A stretch of DNA of 35,230 nucleotides from an uncultured Clostridia bacterium (GCA_947384195.1 CANDGE010000009.1:1-35230); one strand, 5' to 3'. Shown: positions 15,419 through 24,648, numbered from the stretch's first letter. Numbers and translations are program-made. The notes: generated by a model from the sequence alone, not told the origin.

Positions 15419-17730
15419 CGTATCTCGACTATCGTAACGCCCGTATCGCCTTCCCCGTAGCGCCCGTATCGAAATGTTTTTATGCGCGGTAACCGTCGCA
15501 AATATGCTTGTATGCCTTTACCGAGCGCGCCCGTGCCTTTGCCGTGAACGATGCGCAAAGTGCTGTGCGGCGGAATATCGGATATTATTCGGTCCAGCTC
15601 CGCCGTCGCATCGTCGACTGTCATGCCGAGCATCATTACTTCCTTATCTATCGGTTCGCCGACGGAGCTAACGATGTGCTTTTGTTTGGGTTCCGTTTGC
15701 GTAACTATCAGCGAGAGCGACGCTATCGGCAGTTCGGTTTTGATCGATCCGATCGCTACGACGGCTTTATTTCCGCGCAGTGCGCTCGCTATAACGCCTT
15801 CCTTATCCAACCCGTTCACGTATACGCGCGTTCCGACCGTCAAGCGTTCGGGAGTAGCGGGCTCTTTCGATCTTATCGGCTTTACGGTGTCCGCAGGCAC
15901 GGTATCGGCAAGTTTTTTGGCGGCTTTGCGCGCGCGGAACAGCGCCGCTTCGTCGGCGGCTTTAAGCTCGGCTTTTATTTCATCTATTATGCTTTCGGCG
16001 CGCTCCGCATAATCGTCGGCACGCTTGCGTATTATAGCGCGCGAATTCTCGTTTAGTTCCGCGAGCTTGTTTTCGTATTCCGCACGAAGCTTGCGCGCTT
16101 TCTCGTTGTGCTCGCGCGCTTCGCGTTCGAGCGCGGCGCATTGTTGTTTTTCCGCTATTATGTCGTTACGCAATGTTTCGGCTTCCCGCATTATGGTGTC
16201 GAACGCTATTTTTTCGTCGCTCAACGCCGAGCGAGCATCGTTTATCAATGTTTTGTCGAGCCCTAATCGTTCGGCTATTTCGAGCGCATAGCTCGACCCC
16301 GATACTCCCTGCAAAAGCTTGTATGTCGGTTTAAAATTGACGGGATCGAACTGCATACAAGCATTGGCTATTCCCCCGCACCCGAGCGCAAACTCTTTTA
16401 CGGAATTGAAGTGCGTCGTTACTATCGCGGTAACGTTCGCCGCAAGCAATTTTTTAATGATCGCCGTAGCGAGCGCCGCACCCTCGTCGGGATCGGTCCC
16501 GTCGCCGGGCTCGTCGAGCAATACGAGCGAGCGTTCGGTCATTTGCGAGATTATACGCGAAATATTGACTATATGCGCCGAAAATGTACTCAGTGACTGT
16601 GCGATGCTTTGAGAATCGCCGATATCGCAATATATGTCCTTAAAGATACATATCTCGCTGCCGTCCTCGGTCGGCAAATATACGCCGCATGCGGCAAGTA
16701 ACGCAAACAATCCTACGGTTTTGAGCGCGACCGTTTTTCCGCCCGTATTCGGACCCGATATCAATAAAACTCTCTTATCGTTAAGCGAGATGTCGACCGG
16801 TACGACGGTATCTGCGGAAATAAGCGGATGGCGCGCGCCTTTCAGCGCGATACGCCCGTCGCAATTTATAAGCGGACGGTATGCGTTTATATGCTTGGAG
16901 TATTCGGCTTTGGCGAATATGATCCCACACTCGATCAAGATATCGTTGCCTTTCGTCAGCTCCGACGCATTGGCGGCTACCGCTTTACCGAGCTCGGCAA
17001 GTATTCGTTCGATTTCGTACGCTTCTTCGTTTTTGAGCGTAATGAGCTCGTTGTTAGCCTCTACAACGGCGAACGGCTCTATAAACACGGTCGCGCCCGT
17101 CGATGAAACGTCGTGAACAAGTCCCTTTACGTGCGATCTGCAATCGGATCTGACAGGCAAAACATATCGCCCGCCGCGCACCGTGACTATGTTGTCACGC
17201 AAATATTTGCCGATCTCGCTCTGCCCCGTGTAACCGTCGAGTCGATCTTTCAGTTTTGCGGCGGCACGCAATATGGATCTGCGCAAAGACCGAAGTTTAT
17301 CGCTCGCATCGTCTTTTATCTCGTTCTCGTTTTCGATAGTTTTATCTATCGAATATTCCAGTTCGTCGCAGTTTCGCGCACCTTCTATTATATCTTTCAG
17401 CGAATCGCAACCGTCGGTGGCGTTAATACTGTTTTTGACCGAACGCAAGCACGATATGTTTGTTTTGACCCGCAAAAATTCTCGCGGCGTAAGCGTTGCG
17501 CCGACGCAAGCCTTGTTGACTATGGGCGCAATATCGTCGAATGCGAGATCGGGACGGTGCGACGCAAGAACCTTTATCGCATCGCCCGTTTGCGTCAACA
17601 GCTTATCGGCAGTATCGAGATCGGTCGTCGGGACGCTCGATATTATTTTTTTCGCCGTGATGTCCGCCGCCGCATACGCCGCGATCTTTTGCAGTACGGT
17701 ATCGAAATCGAGATGTTTTGTATCGTTCAT
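15415..17730 (-). CDS. mutS2: Endonuclease MutS2 / ribosome-rescue ATPase
   Basis: MutS-family ATPase of 771 residues; in Firmicutes MutS2 suppresses recombination and also splits collided ribosomes. Domains: core/lever region (1-300), ATPase with Walker A GPNTGGKT at 326-333 and Walker B SLVLLDEPGDGTDPDEGAAL, a coiled coil (about 515-600), a KOW-like segment starting LTVGTRVYVNG, and a C-terminal Smr domain. The Smr domain keeps HGKGTGALG, but where relatives have LDLRG it reads VMMLGMT, so the conserved Asp and Arg are missing. ATG overlaps the U32 stop by one base (TAATG). Last gene of the T-box operon. Confidence 0.95.
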   Translation of the reverse strand: MNDTKHLDFDTVLQKIAAYAAADITAKKIISSVPTTDLDTADKLLTQTGDAIKVLASHRPDLAFDDIAPIVNKACVGATLTPREFLRVKTNISCLRSVKNSINATDGCDSLKDIIEGARNCDELEYSIDKTIENENEIKDDASDKLRSLRRSILRAAAKLKDRLDGYTGQSEIGKYLRDNIVTVRGGRYVLPVRSDCRSHVKGLVHDVSSTGATVFIEPFAVVEANNELITLKNEEAYEIERILAELGKAVAANASELTKGNDILIECGIIFAKAEYSKHINAYRPLINCDGRIALKGARHPLISADTVVPVDISLNDKRVLLISGPNTGGKTVALKTVGLFALLAACGVYLPTEDGSEICIFKDIYCDIGDSQSIAQSLSTFSAHIVNISRIISQMTERSLVLLDEPGDGTDPDEGAALATAIIKKLLAANVTAIVTTHFNSVKEFALGCGGIANACMQFDPVNFKPTYKLLQGVSGSSYALEIAERLGLDKTLINDARSALSDEKIAFDTIMREAETLRNDIIAEKQQCAALEREAREHNEKARKLRAEYENKLAELNENSRAIIRKRADDYAERAESIIDEIKAELKAADEAALFRARKAAKKLADTVPADTVKPIRSKEPATPERLTVGTRVYVNGLDKEGVIASALRGNKAVVAIGSIKTELPIASLSLIVTQTEPKQKHIVSSVGEPIDKEVMMLGMTVDDATAELDRIISDIPPHSTLRIVHGKGTGALGKGIQAYLRRLPRIKTFRYGRYGEGDTGVTIVEIR

Positions 17731-19847
17731 TATTTCAAGCCTTTATTTATATTGCCGCGCGTGTATCCGCCGCTCGGACATTCTCCGTCCAATATCTTCG
17801 ATATGGTCGTCTTGTCAACGACCGTGCAATCGTAAAATGTGTTTTTGTACGACTGTATCTGCGGAATATCGCATAAATAATGCGGAACGCAATTGAGTAA
17901 TTGCCAATAGCAATGCGCGGCTTTATAGCGACGCAACGCGAAACGTCGTCCGCTATCGTCTTTGAGCGTGTCCGAACCGGAGCAATCAACGCATTTGCCG
18001 TACGGGCAATGACAAAGCGTCATTACGGGCGCATAGCCGAAAACATACGCGAATCCGCCGTCGAAGTCGTCCGCTTCAAACGACCGCACGTGCGGCATAT
18101 CGCATTTTCCGATAATATTATGTCCGTGACCGAGCAAAACGGGTTTGTCGGTGAGCGATAGCGTGTAAAGGTTATTCGATATCACGCCGAATATCCCGTC
18201 GCGTTCGATCGCCGACGATATTACTTCCCTGTCGTTTCCGCGCATTGTTATAGGAGCGTTTAGTAGAATCGGCTTGCTTATTTCGGGGATATCGAAGCGC
18301 GTATAATCGCGCGGATTGAGCGCCACATAATCTACTTTGTCGAGTATCGATTTGTCGAGTTGATCGGACGTTTCCACCATCAGTATGCGACCCTGTCCGT
18401 CGAAACGATCGTAATCGAGCCCGATATACGGTACGGACACCCGACGCGGCTTATTGCCGTCTGTAATTGCGCGTTCGAGCGCATTGTAAGCCTTGCGCCT
18501 GAATTCGTTTAACGCCGATATCGGCATGAACGCATTGTCGGCTATTTCGATACTTATTTTCGGCGCAAAAGGTTTATCGGAAGTTTTGGAAAATGCGCGC
18601 AAAACGTCGTCTGCCGACAACGCGCGCGAATGCGCGGGCTGAGCCCTATCGTCACCTGTCACGGTCACCGTTGTTCCGTTGTGTTTCAATACCGCGGTCG
18701 GGAACGCATCGGCGGCAAGCGTGACCCGTACGTCGACATCGAGCTTGCGCGCGATTGTTTTTATCTTTTGCGCAAGCTCCCCGTCGAATGTCAAATGCAA
18801 GCTGTCGCCAACTTTGCAGTCGCCGTCGGCTGTCAATTGTCCGCCGCGCACGCTCGCGCCGCAAAGCTCCCGTCCGTCGCGTATGACCTTGTACCCGTCG
18901 AGCGCGTTGGGAGAATGTCCTTTCACCGTAAGTTTTTTACCGCTAACGGCAGAAACACTGCCTACGAATTTGCCTATATTCGATTGTGTTTGCGGGTATA
19001 TGACACGAAACGGCGCGTTTACGTCTAAGTATCCCGTGCAATAATTTCCGCGATTAAACACCGATTTAAGCTCGTTTAACGCACGATCGGTCGGCATACC
19101 CGATTTATAAACGCTCGCCGCTTTATATGCGTATTCTTCGGAACGCATACGCCCTTCGATCTTGACGGCGTCGACTCCGAGCGATTCGAGTTCGTGTAAT
19201 TTGTCGTAAAGACACAGATCTTTTGCCGACAAATAATATCCGCGCTTTCCGCCGAATTCGTATTGTTTGCGGCAAAGTTGCATACATTTTCCGCGGTTGC
19301 CGCTGTACGACGATGCGAGCGACGAAAAATAGCAGTTGCCCGAAAAGCATACGCACAGTGCGCCCTGCACGAAGTATTCGATTTCGAGCCCGGTCGCCTT
19401 GATCTCGACTATGTCTTGCGGCAATGTTTCGCGCGCGAGCACTGCGCGTTTGATGCCGAGCCGCGCCAAAGCTTTTGCGCCGTCGGCGTTGTGTATGCCC
19501 ATTTGCGTGCTCGCATGTAACGGGAGATCGGGCAAACGATTTTTCAACAGCTCAATAAAGCGCAGATCTTGAACGATCGCCGCATCCGCACCGCTATCGT
19601 ATACGAACTTCGCGGTTTTATAAGCTTGTTCGATCTCGCTGTCTTTTATCAATGTGTTAAGCGTAACGAATACCTTTACGCCGAAAAGATGCGCATATGC
19701 GACAGCTTGTTTAAATGTTTGCTCGTCGAAATTTTCGGCTTTTGCTCGCGCGCCGAACTGCGGCATACCGAGATATACCGCGTCCGCACCGCCGTTTATG
19801 CTTGCGCGGAGTCCGCCGAAGCTACCCGCAGGTGCGACCAACTGCAT
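17730..19847 (-). CDS. U32 family peptidase / RNA hydroxylase-like protein (long form with DUF3656)
   Basis: Member of the U32 (collagenase-like) family, 705 residues. It opens LVAPAGSFGGLRASINGGADAVYLG, and the cysteine-rich core CVCFSGNCYFSS...GKCMQLCRKQY is followed by LSAKDLCLYDKL and VKIEGRMRSEEY, the U32 signature. The roughly 300-residue C-terminal extension fits the long RlhA-type architecture that includes DUF3656. E. coli RlhA and TrhP members hydroxylate rRNA or tRNA, so an RNA-modifying role is more likely than proteolysis, though this is inference. Further cysteines near the C-terminus (CHCPYGKCVDCSG) may bind metal. Overlaps both neighbours by one base (TGATG with pheT, TAATG with mutS2). 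Confidence 0.9.
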   Translation of the reverse strand: MQLVAPAGSFGGLRASINGGADAVYLGMPQFGARAKAENFDEQTFKQAVAYAHLFGVKVFVTLNTLIKDSEIEQAYKTAKFVYDSGADAAIVQDLRFIELLKNRLPDLPLHASTQMGIHNADGAKALARLGIKRAVLARETLPQDIVEIKATGLEIEYFVQGALCVCFSGNCYFSSLASSYSGNRGKCMQLCRKQYEFGGKRGYYLSAKDLCLYDKLHELESLGVDAVKIEGRMRSEEYAYKAASVYKSGMPTDRALNELKSVFNRGNYCTGYLDVNAPFRVIYPQTQSNIGKFVGSVSAVSGKKLTVKGHSPNALDGYKVIRDGRELCGASVRGGQLTADGDCKVGDSLHLTFDGELAQKIKTIARKLDVDVRVTLAADAFPTAVLKHNGTTVTVTGDDRAQPAHSRALSADDVLRAFSKTSDKPFAPKISIEIADNAFMPISALNEFRRKAYNALERAITDGNKPRRVSVPYIGLDYDRFDGQGRILMVETSDQLDKSILDKVDYVALNPRDYTRFDIPEISKPILLNAPITMRGNDREVISSAIERDGIFGVISNNLYTLSLTDKPVLLGHGHNIIGKCDMPHVRSFEADDFDGGFAYVFGYAPVMTLCHCPYGKCVDCSGSDTLKDDSGRRFALRRYKAAHCYWQLLNCVPHYLCDIPQIQSYKNTFYDCTVVDKTTISKILDGECPSGGYTRGNINKGLK

Positions 19848-22216
19848 CAGCGTAGCTTTGCTCCGTAGTCGGCTTGCGCCTTTTCTATTACGGCGTCCAT
19901 TATAGCTTTTATTTCGCCGTCTGAAAACGTAGTGTCGGTCGGCTGTATTCGCATGGAAAACGCAACGCTCTTGTATCCGTCCGCTATCTGTTCACCGTCG
20001 TATATGTCGAATAACTTAACGTCCGCGATATACGGACTGACCGTTTTGACGGCGGCAAGCATATCGCCCACCGCTATGCCTTTTTCGACGACGAGCGCGA
20101 GATCGCGGTCGACGGGATGAAGCTTGGACAGCGGTGTATGCTTGGCGATCGTCAAAGGGCGTTCGAGCGCATCCGTCAAATCGATATGCGCGACGAAAAC
20201 TTCGGCAGGCAGTCCGAAATTCTCGCAAACAAGCGGGTGCAGTTTTCCGAATTCGCCTGTCACGCCCGTTGCTTCTATGCGTAACGATTGTTTGGGGTGC
20301 AGATATGCTGCGGCGGATACTGTAAACTTAGGTGTTCCGAACAGACTCGCCACTTCTTTTACCAGCGATTTAAGCGTGTAAAAATCGCCGTCGTTGCATG
20401 ATCCGGTACACAAAACATCGCGTTCACAAGGCAATTCGACGATCGGCAACGCTTTGGGTATGAAAGTTTTTCCGAGCTCGTAAAACCGCATTTTGTCGTT
20501 TTTGCGCGCGCAATTTCTCGCCATCGACGTAAGCATAGATGATACGAGTTGTGTGCGCATTACCGAAATATCGCGGCTGATCGGGTTTTTGAGTGCAATT
20601 TCGTTGCGCAATGCGGAGTTTTGAGCGATAAGCAGTTTATCGAGCGCGTCGGGCGAAATAAACGAGTAGTTAAGTATCTCGTCGGCGCCGAGCGACTGCA
20701 TCAAGCTTTTAACGCGTTCGACATTTTCGTCGTGGATATTTCTTCCGCCGCGTGTTTGATGAGTATTTTCGGAGTGTGTCGACACGATGTTGTCGTAACC
20801 GTAAAAACGCATAACGTCTTCCGCAAGATCGGCGTAGCCATCTATGTCTTCGCGTACGAGCGGGATCGTGCATACGAGCGTCTTGCCTTCGCTTTTTACG
20901 TTAATGCCTTGTTTTTTGAGTATAGATACAATTACTTTTTTATCTATATCTATGCCGAGCAAGCCGCATATCTCCGATTTGGTTGTGCGTATAACTTTTT
21001 CGACGGGCTGTTGCTCGCCGTCCGACGTTATGCCTTGCATGACCTTACCGCATTCGAGCATATCGACAAGCGCAAGCGCGCGTTCCGAGCCGAGCTCGAC
21101 GGAACGCCAATCGACGCCTTTTTCAAAACGTGCCGACGAATCGGAGCGCAAGCCGATGTTGCGCGACGTGCGCCTGATATTGCTGCGCTCGAATCGCGCC
21201 GCTTCCAAAAATACGTTGCGCGTGTCGGGAAATATGCTTGTATATTCGCCGCCCATTATGCCCGCTATCGCAAGCGGTTTGCGCGCGTCCGCAATGACCA
21301 AAACACCGTTAACTTCGTACTCTTTGCCGTCAAGCGCCGTTATTTTTTCGTTCGGGGCGCCATTGCGAACGATTATGCGCTCGTCGATGTATTTCATATC
21401 GAACGCATGTAACGGTTGTCCGAATTCCAGCAACACGTAATTTGTAATATCCACAAGATTGCATATGGGGCGGATCCCGCACATTCTGAGCCTGTCGCGC
21501 ATCCATTTGGGCGATTTTTCTATTTTGACGTCGGTTATCGCGCGTCCCAAATACCTGCTGCAAAGTGTTTTGTCCTGTATGGATACGTGCGGTAGCGCAT
21601 ATTCGCCGTGACATTTGTAGGTAAGCTTCGGCATCTTGAACGGTTTATCCAATAATATGGATATCTCCCGCGCAAGATTGACTATCGCTTGACAGTCGGG
21701 ACGGTTTGCTGTGATCGATACATCGAGAACGGTATCGTCTATTCCGAGCGTCCGCATGATGTTTTCGCCTATCGTCGAGTTTTCGGGCAATATCAATATA
21801 CCGTCGACGCTCGCGCCGTCTATAACGTCGTCATCCACTCCGAGCTCGCTTCCGCCGCATAACATGCCGCAGCTTTCTGCGCCGCGTAATTTTGCCGCAA
21901 CGATCTTTTTCCCGTCGGGCAACTCTGCGCCCACGGTAGCGACGGGCACGCGATCGCCCTGTTTGACGTTTTGCGCGCCTGTAACTATTTGCACGCGTTC
22001 CGAGCCTATGTCGATTTGACATATCCACAGCTTGTCCGAATTTTCGTGACGCGCGATTTGCTCGACGCGTCCCACGACCACGCCCTTTATATCCGTGCGC
22101 GGCGAAATTATTTCCTCCACCTCAAACCCGATGGACAGCAATTTATCGGCGAGCTCTTGCGGAGTTGTTTCGCCAATATCCACATAATCTTTCAACCAAC
22201 TTAAAGGCAGTTTCAT
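19847..22216 (-). CDS. pheT: Phenylalanine-tRNA ligase beta subunit
   Basis: The beta chain of the alpha2-beta2 cytoplasmic PheRS, 789 residues, normal for bacteria. Domains in order: N-terminal lobe (MKLPLSWLKDYVDI), the EMAP/tRNA-binding domain (about 40-150; VVGRVEQIARHENSDKL), B3/B4 editing domain (about 210-390), B5 (about 400-470), the catalytic-like core, and the C-terminal anticodon-binding fold (about 695-789, LSKLHPVDRDLALVV). AAGGAG precedes the ATG. It lies 10 bases after pheS and overlaps the U32 gene by one base. Confidence 0.97.
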   Translation of the reverse strand: MKLPLSWLKDYVDIGETTPQELADKLLSIGFEVEEIISPRTDIKGVVVGRVEQIARHENSDKLWICQIDIGSERVQIVTGAQNVKQGDRVPVATVGAELPDGKKIVAAKLRGAESCGMLCGGSELGVDDDVIDGASVDGILILPENSTIGENIMRTLGIDDTVLDVSITANRPDCQAIVNLAREISILLDKPFKMPKLTYKCHGEYALPHVSIQDKTLCSRYLGRAITDVKIEKSPKWMRDRLRMCGIRPICNLVDITNYVLLEFGQPLHAFDMKYIDERIIVRNGAPNEKITALDGKEYEVNGVLVIADARKPLAIAGIMGGEYTSIFPDTRNVFLEAARFERSNIRRTSRNIGLRSDSSARFEKGVDWRSVELGSERALALVDMLECGKVMQGITSDGEQQPVEKVIRTTKSEICGLLGIDIDKKVIVSILKKQGINVKSEGKTLVCTIPLVREDIDGYADLAEDVMRFYGYDNIVSTHSENTHQTRGGRNIHDENVERVKSLMQSLGADEILNYSFISPDALDKLLIAQNSALRNEIALKNPISRDISVMRTQLVSSMLTSMARNCARKNDKMRFYELGKTFIPKALPIVELPCERDVLCTGSCNDGDFYTLKSLVKEVASLFGTPKFTVSAAAYLHPKQSLRIEATGVTGEFGKLHPLVCENFGLPAEVFVAHIDLTDALERPLTIAKHTPLSKLHPVDRDLALVVEKGIAVGDMLAAVKTVSPYIADVKLFDIYDGEQIADGYKSVAFSMRIQPTDTTFSDGEIKAIMDAVIEKAQADYGAKLR

Positions 22217-22226
22217 AACATTCTCC

Positions 22227-23246
22227 TTACTTGAATTGCCGCAAAAAGCGCACGTCGTTTTCCCATAACAACTTGATGTCGTTTATGGCGCATTCTATCA
22301 TGGTTATGCGGTCGAGCCCCATGCCGAAAGCAAATCCGTGATATTCGTCAGGGTCGATCCCGCAATTTTCGAGCACTTTGCGGTTAACCATGCCCGCTCC
22401 GAGAATCTCTATCCAACCCGTGTTTTTGCAAACTCTGCAACCTTTGCCGCCGCATTTGAAGCATGAAACATCGACCTCGACGCTCGGCTCGGTAAACGGG
22501 AAATAGCTCGGGCGAAAGCGTATAGTCGGTTGTTCGCCGAAGATAAACTTGGCAAAGCTTTCGAGCGTGCCTTTAAGATCGCACAGCGTGACGTTTTTGT
22601 CTACCACCAAGCCCTCCATTTGGTGAAACACGGGAGAATGCGTGGAATCGTCGTCGTTGCGAAATACTCGACCGGGGCATATCATTTTTATCGGCGGCTT
22701 GAATTTTTCCATGAGCCTGATTTGTCCCGCAGACGTTTGTGTGCGCAATAAAATGCCGTCGTTTATGAAAAACGTATCCTGCATATCGCGCGCGGGATGA
22801 TCGGGCGGTACGTTGAGCGCCTGAAAATTATAGTAATCGGTCTCTATTTCGGGGCTGTCGTAAACTACGTAACCGTTGCCTATAAAATAATCTATCAGCC
22901 TGTTTTTGACGGTATTGAGCGGATGACGCGCGCCGACGGTGCGGCAAGGCTTGTCTATCGAAAGATCGATCTGCTCGGCGTTCAACGCTTCTTCTATAGC
23001 GAGCCTGTGCAATTCTTTTTCCTTTTTGTCGCACAAGGCGGCAAGCTCGACGCGCACGTCGTTGATCTCCTTGCCTGCCTTGGGGCGTTCGTCCTGCGGA
23101 AGGTCTTTAAGCGACTTCATCAGTCCCGTCAAAACGCCCGATTTGCCGAACAAATGCGTTTTGAGCGCGGCAAGGTCGCGCTCCGATCGTGCGTGCATTG
23201 CCGCGAGTTTCTTTCGCGCTTCTTCGCGAATTTCGTTTAGTTTCAT
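22227..23246 (-). CDS. pheS: Phenylalanine-tRNA ligase alpha subunit
   Basis: Catalytic chain of PheRS, 339 residues. An N-terminal coiled coil (about 1-85) is followed by the class II core: motif 1 region GARHPLN, motif 2 GRVFRNDDDSTHSPVFHQMEGLVVD, and motif 3 GFAFGMGLDRITM; FPFTEPSVEVDV is the Phe-pocket segment. A CxxC...CxxC zinc-like set (CFKCGGKGCRVC) is visible near 275-286, as in many PheS. The ATG at 23246 has CGGAGG just upstream; a longer frame extends into the T-box leader and is rejected. Expression should depend on uncharged tRNA-Phe via the leader at 23247-23486. Confidence 0.97.
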   Translation of the reverse strand: MKLNEIREEARKKLAAMHARSERDLAALKTHLFGKSGVLTGLMKSLKDLPQDERPKAGKEINDVRVELAALCDKKEKELHRLAIEEALNAEQIDLSIDKPCRTVGARHPLNTVKNRLIDYFIGNGYVVYDSPEIETDYYNFQALNVPPDHPARDMQDTFFINDGILLRTQTSAGQIRLMEKFKPPIKMICPGRVFRNDDDSTHSPVFHQMEGLVVDKNVTLCDLKGTLESFAKFIFGEQPTIRFRPSYFPFTEPSVEVDVSCFKCGGKGCRVCKNTGWIEILGAGMVNRKVLENCGIDPDEYHGFAFGMGLDRITMIECAINDIKLLWENDVRFLRQFK

Positions 23247-23486
23247 GGTTCCTCCGAAAATTTCAAACAAAAAGCCCCGATAGGTATCGGGGCGTGTGAT
23301 AACGCTGTACCACCCGAGTTTGGGCTCTTTATGCTCGTAACGCGGCATACGCCGTCGCTTAATATAACTTTCGGCGACGGTGCTCGTACGGTGAATATTT
23401 TGAAGCGCGTACCGTCTTTCAGCCGCGGACGGTTCTCTGTTTTTTGCGCTTTGTCTTGTGCCGTACTCAAACGCATCTTGTATTAC
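23247..23486 (-). promoter_or_regulatory. T-box leader, Phe-specific (UUC)
   Basis: The untranslated leader of pheS has the elements of a T-box riboswitch. T-box/antiterminator: ACTCGGGTGGTACAGCG (23319-23303), whose TGGT can pair with the ACCA end expected for tRNA-Phe. A terminator follows at 23269-23293. Stem I is built from GTACGG/CCGTAC (23461-23466 with 23386-23391), AAGCGC/GCGCTT (23446-23451 with 23403-23408) and ACCGTC/GACGGT (23428-23433 with 23411-23416). The 3' side of the lower internal loop shows TTC (23395-23393), a Phe codon, followed by A and the closing helix: the specifier position. A further 7-bp stem (23374-23380 with 23352-23358) fits Stem III. The 5' end is inferred from the promoter. 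Confidence 0.92.
23269..23293 (-). terminator. T-box attenuator terminator of pheS
   Basis: Minus-strand stem GCCCCGAT / ATCGGGGC (23286-23293 with 23274-23281) around ACCT, followed by five T (23273-23269). Its 5' arm overlaps the sequence needed for the antiterminator, as expected for attenuation. Confidence 0.93.
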
Positions 23487-23492
23487 GCATAT

Positions 23493-23521
23493 ATTGTAAC
23501 ACGTTTAGCTTCGTTTCGCAA
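23493..23521 (-). promoter_or_regulatory. Sigma-A promoter of the pheST operon
   Basis: On the minus strand TTGCGA (23516-23521), a 17-bp spacer and TACAAT (23493-23498) place the transcript start near 23486, directly before Stem I of the T-box leader. Confidence 0.75.
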
Positions 23522-23548
23522 TCGTTTTAACGTCGTTTTCGAGTAATT

Positions 23549-24232
23549 TTACGATTGATTGGCTGCAAGGTCGAGAAGATCGCCGACAGAAGTCGATTGT
23601 AAATATGTAGGCGGAACTTCGCCTATTATTATCATTTCGCTCATCAATACTTGCGTTTTGGTGTTGACGGTGGACGGCAATCCCGGGACTGCGACCGCAA
23701 CAGAGCTCGCTATGTTGAAATACAGCCTGTGCAACGTTTGATTTATGCCCGATTCGGTAAACTCCGACGTGATCTGCGTTTTTGTAGAGCCTACGAGATA
23801 TATCTTTATCTTGATATCGGGTCCCAAGCCCGTAAACAGCGTAACGCCGCTTAGCGAGCCAACGGGTATGGCTATGCCGTCGTTGCCTACGGCATTGATA
23901 TTGCTTTGCGCTTTTATCGTTATTCTTTGTGCGAGATCGTTTATCGCGTCGATGTTCATATCGACGCTTTTTATCTTTTTGTCGTCATCGCGTTCGATCT
24001 TTAAAAATTCCAGTCCCGAGTTTTCGCTCATCACGTCGAGCACCGCCGCGCTCACGGCTTCGGTAGTCATAGCGCGTATCTTCTCGTTGGAGATAGTGAC
24101 GATCATCGGATTTACGTTTTGCTTGATGAATAAACAAACGCCGACGACGATCGCGCCTAAAAACAAAAGCACAACAAACAATATCTTTCGTTTGCTGCGC
24201 TTGCGTTTTATCGTTTTGCACCGTACGCTCAT
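23549..24232 (-). CDS. yunB: Sporulation protein YunB
   Basis: Membrane-anchored sporulation protein of 227 residues. A basic N-terminus (KRKRSKRK) leads into one hydrophobic helix (about 17-36), then an extracytoplasmic domain with NPMIVTISNEKIRAMTTEAVSAAV, DMNAIN-like DMNIDAINDLAQRI, and the conserved PVGSLSG and TGLGPDIKIKI segments typical of YunB. B. subtilis YunB is needed for normal sporulation; its molecular role is unknown. The ATG at 24232 is chosen because the family begins there; the frame stays open to 24658 but the extra part runs over spoVAE and has no family likeness. It lies 41 bases after spoVAE. Confidence 0.85.
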   Translation of the reverse strand: MSVRCKTIKRKRSKRKILFVVLLFLGAIVVGVCLFIKQNVNPMIVTISNEKIRAMTTEAVSAAVLDVMSENSGLEFLKIERDDDKKIKSVDMNIDAINDLAQRITIKAQSNINAVGNDGIAIPVGSLSGVTLFTGLGPDIKIKIYLVGSTKTQITSEFTESGINQTLHRLYFNIASSVAVAVPGLPSTVNTKTQVLMSEMIIIGEVPPTYLQSTSVGDLLDLAANQS

Positions 24233-24273
24233 AGCATTATATATATGCCGATAGATGCGTATTTGATACGAAA

Positions 24274-24648
24274 TTATTTTGTACGCGGGTTGAATACCAG
24301 CGTGACTATATAGCTCATGACTACCGCCGCGCCTACGCCGTACGCCGTGCGTACGAGTCCGCCCGCAAACGCGCCCAAAAACCCTACGGAACGCGCCATT
24401 TCTATCGAACCTTTTGCGAGCGCCGCGCCGAATCCGACTATCGGCACGCTTATGCCCGCCTGACACACCTTGAATATATAATCGTATACGCCGACGCTTT
24501 CCAGTATTATTCCCGCTATAAGAAATATTACGAGAATTCGCGCAGGGGTCAGCTTTGTGCGAATGACCAACAGCTCGGCGATCGCGCACAACGCGCCGCC
24601 CGTCGCAAAAACTATTGCGTAAGTTCCTATGTTTTGCAGTACTTGCAT
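24274..24648 (-). CDS. spoVAE: Stage V sporulation protein AE
   Basis: Small integral membrane protein of 124 residues, part of the SpoVA channel that moves dipicolinic acid into the forespore and out at germination. It has about four hydrophobic segments and the family motifs GGALCAIAELL near the start, ILESVGVYD, and the glycine-rich ISVPIVGFGAALAKG; the tail FAGGLVRTAYGVGAAVVMSYIVTLVF is typical (longer than quoted segments elsewhere, given in two parts: FAGGLVRTAYGVG and AAVVMSYIVTLVF). Start overlaps the spoVAD stop by one base (TAATG). The order spoVAC-spoVAD-spoVAE is the core Clostridia set. Confidence 0.95.
   Translation of the reverse strand: MQVLQNIGTYAIVFATGGALCAIAELLVIRTKLTPARILVIFLIAGIILESVGVYDYIFKVCQAGISVPIVGFGAALAKGSIEMARSVGFLGAFAGGLVRTAYGVGAAVVMSYIVTLVFNPRTK

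Noticed and set aside
23243-23546. Short reading frames on both strands over the pheS leader
   Set aside because: The region folds as a T-box leader with terminator; the frames cross the conserved RNA elements and lack ribosome sites.
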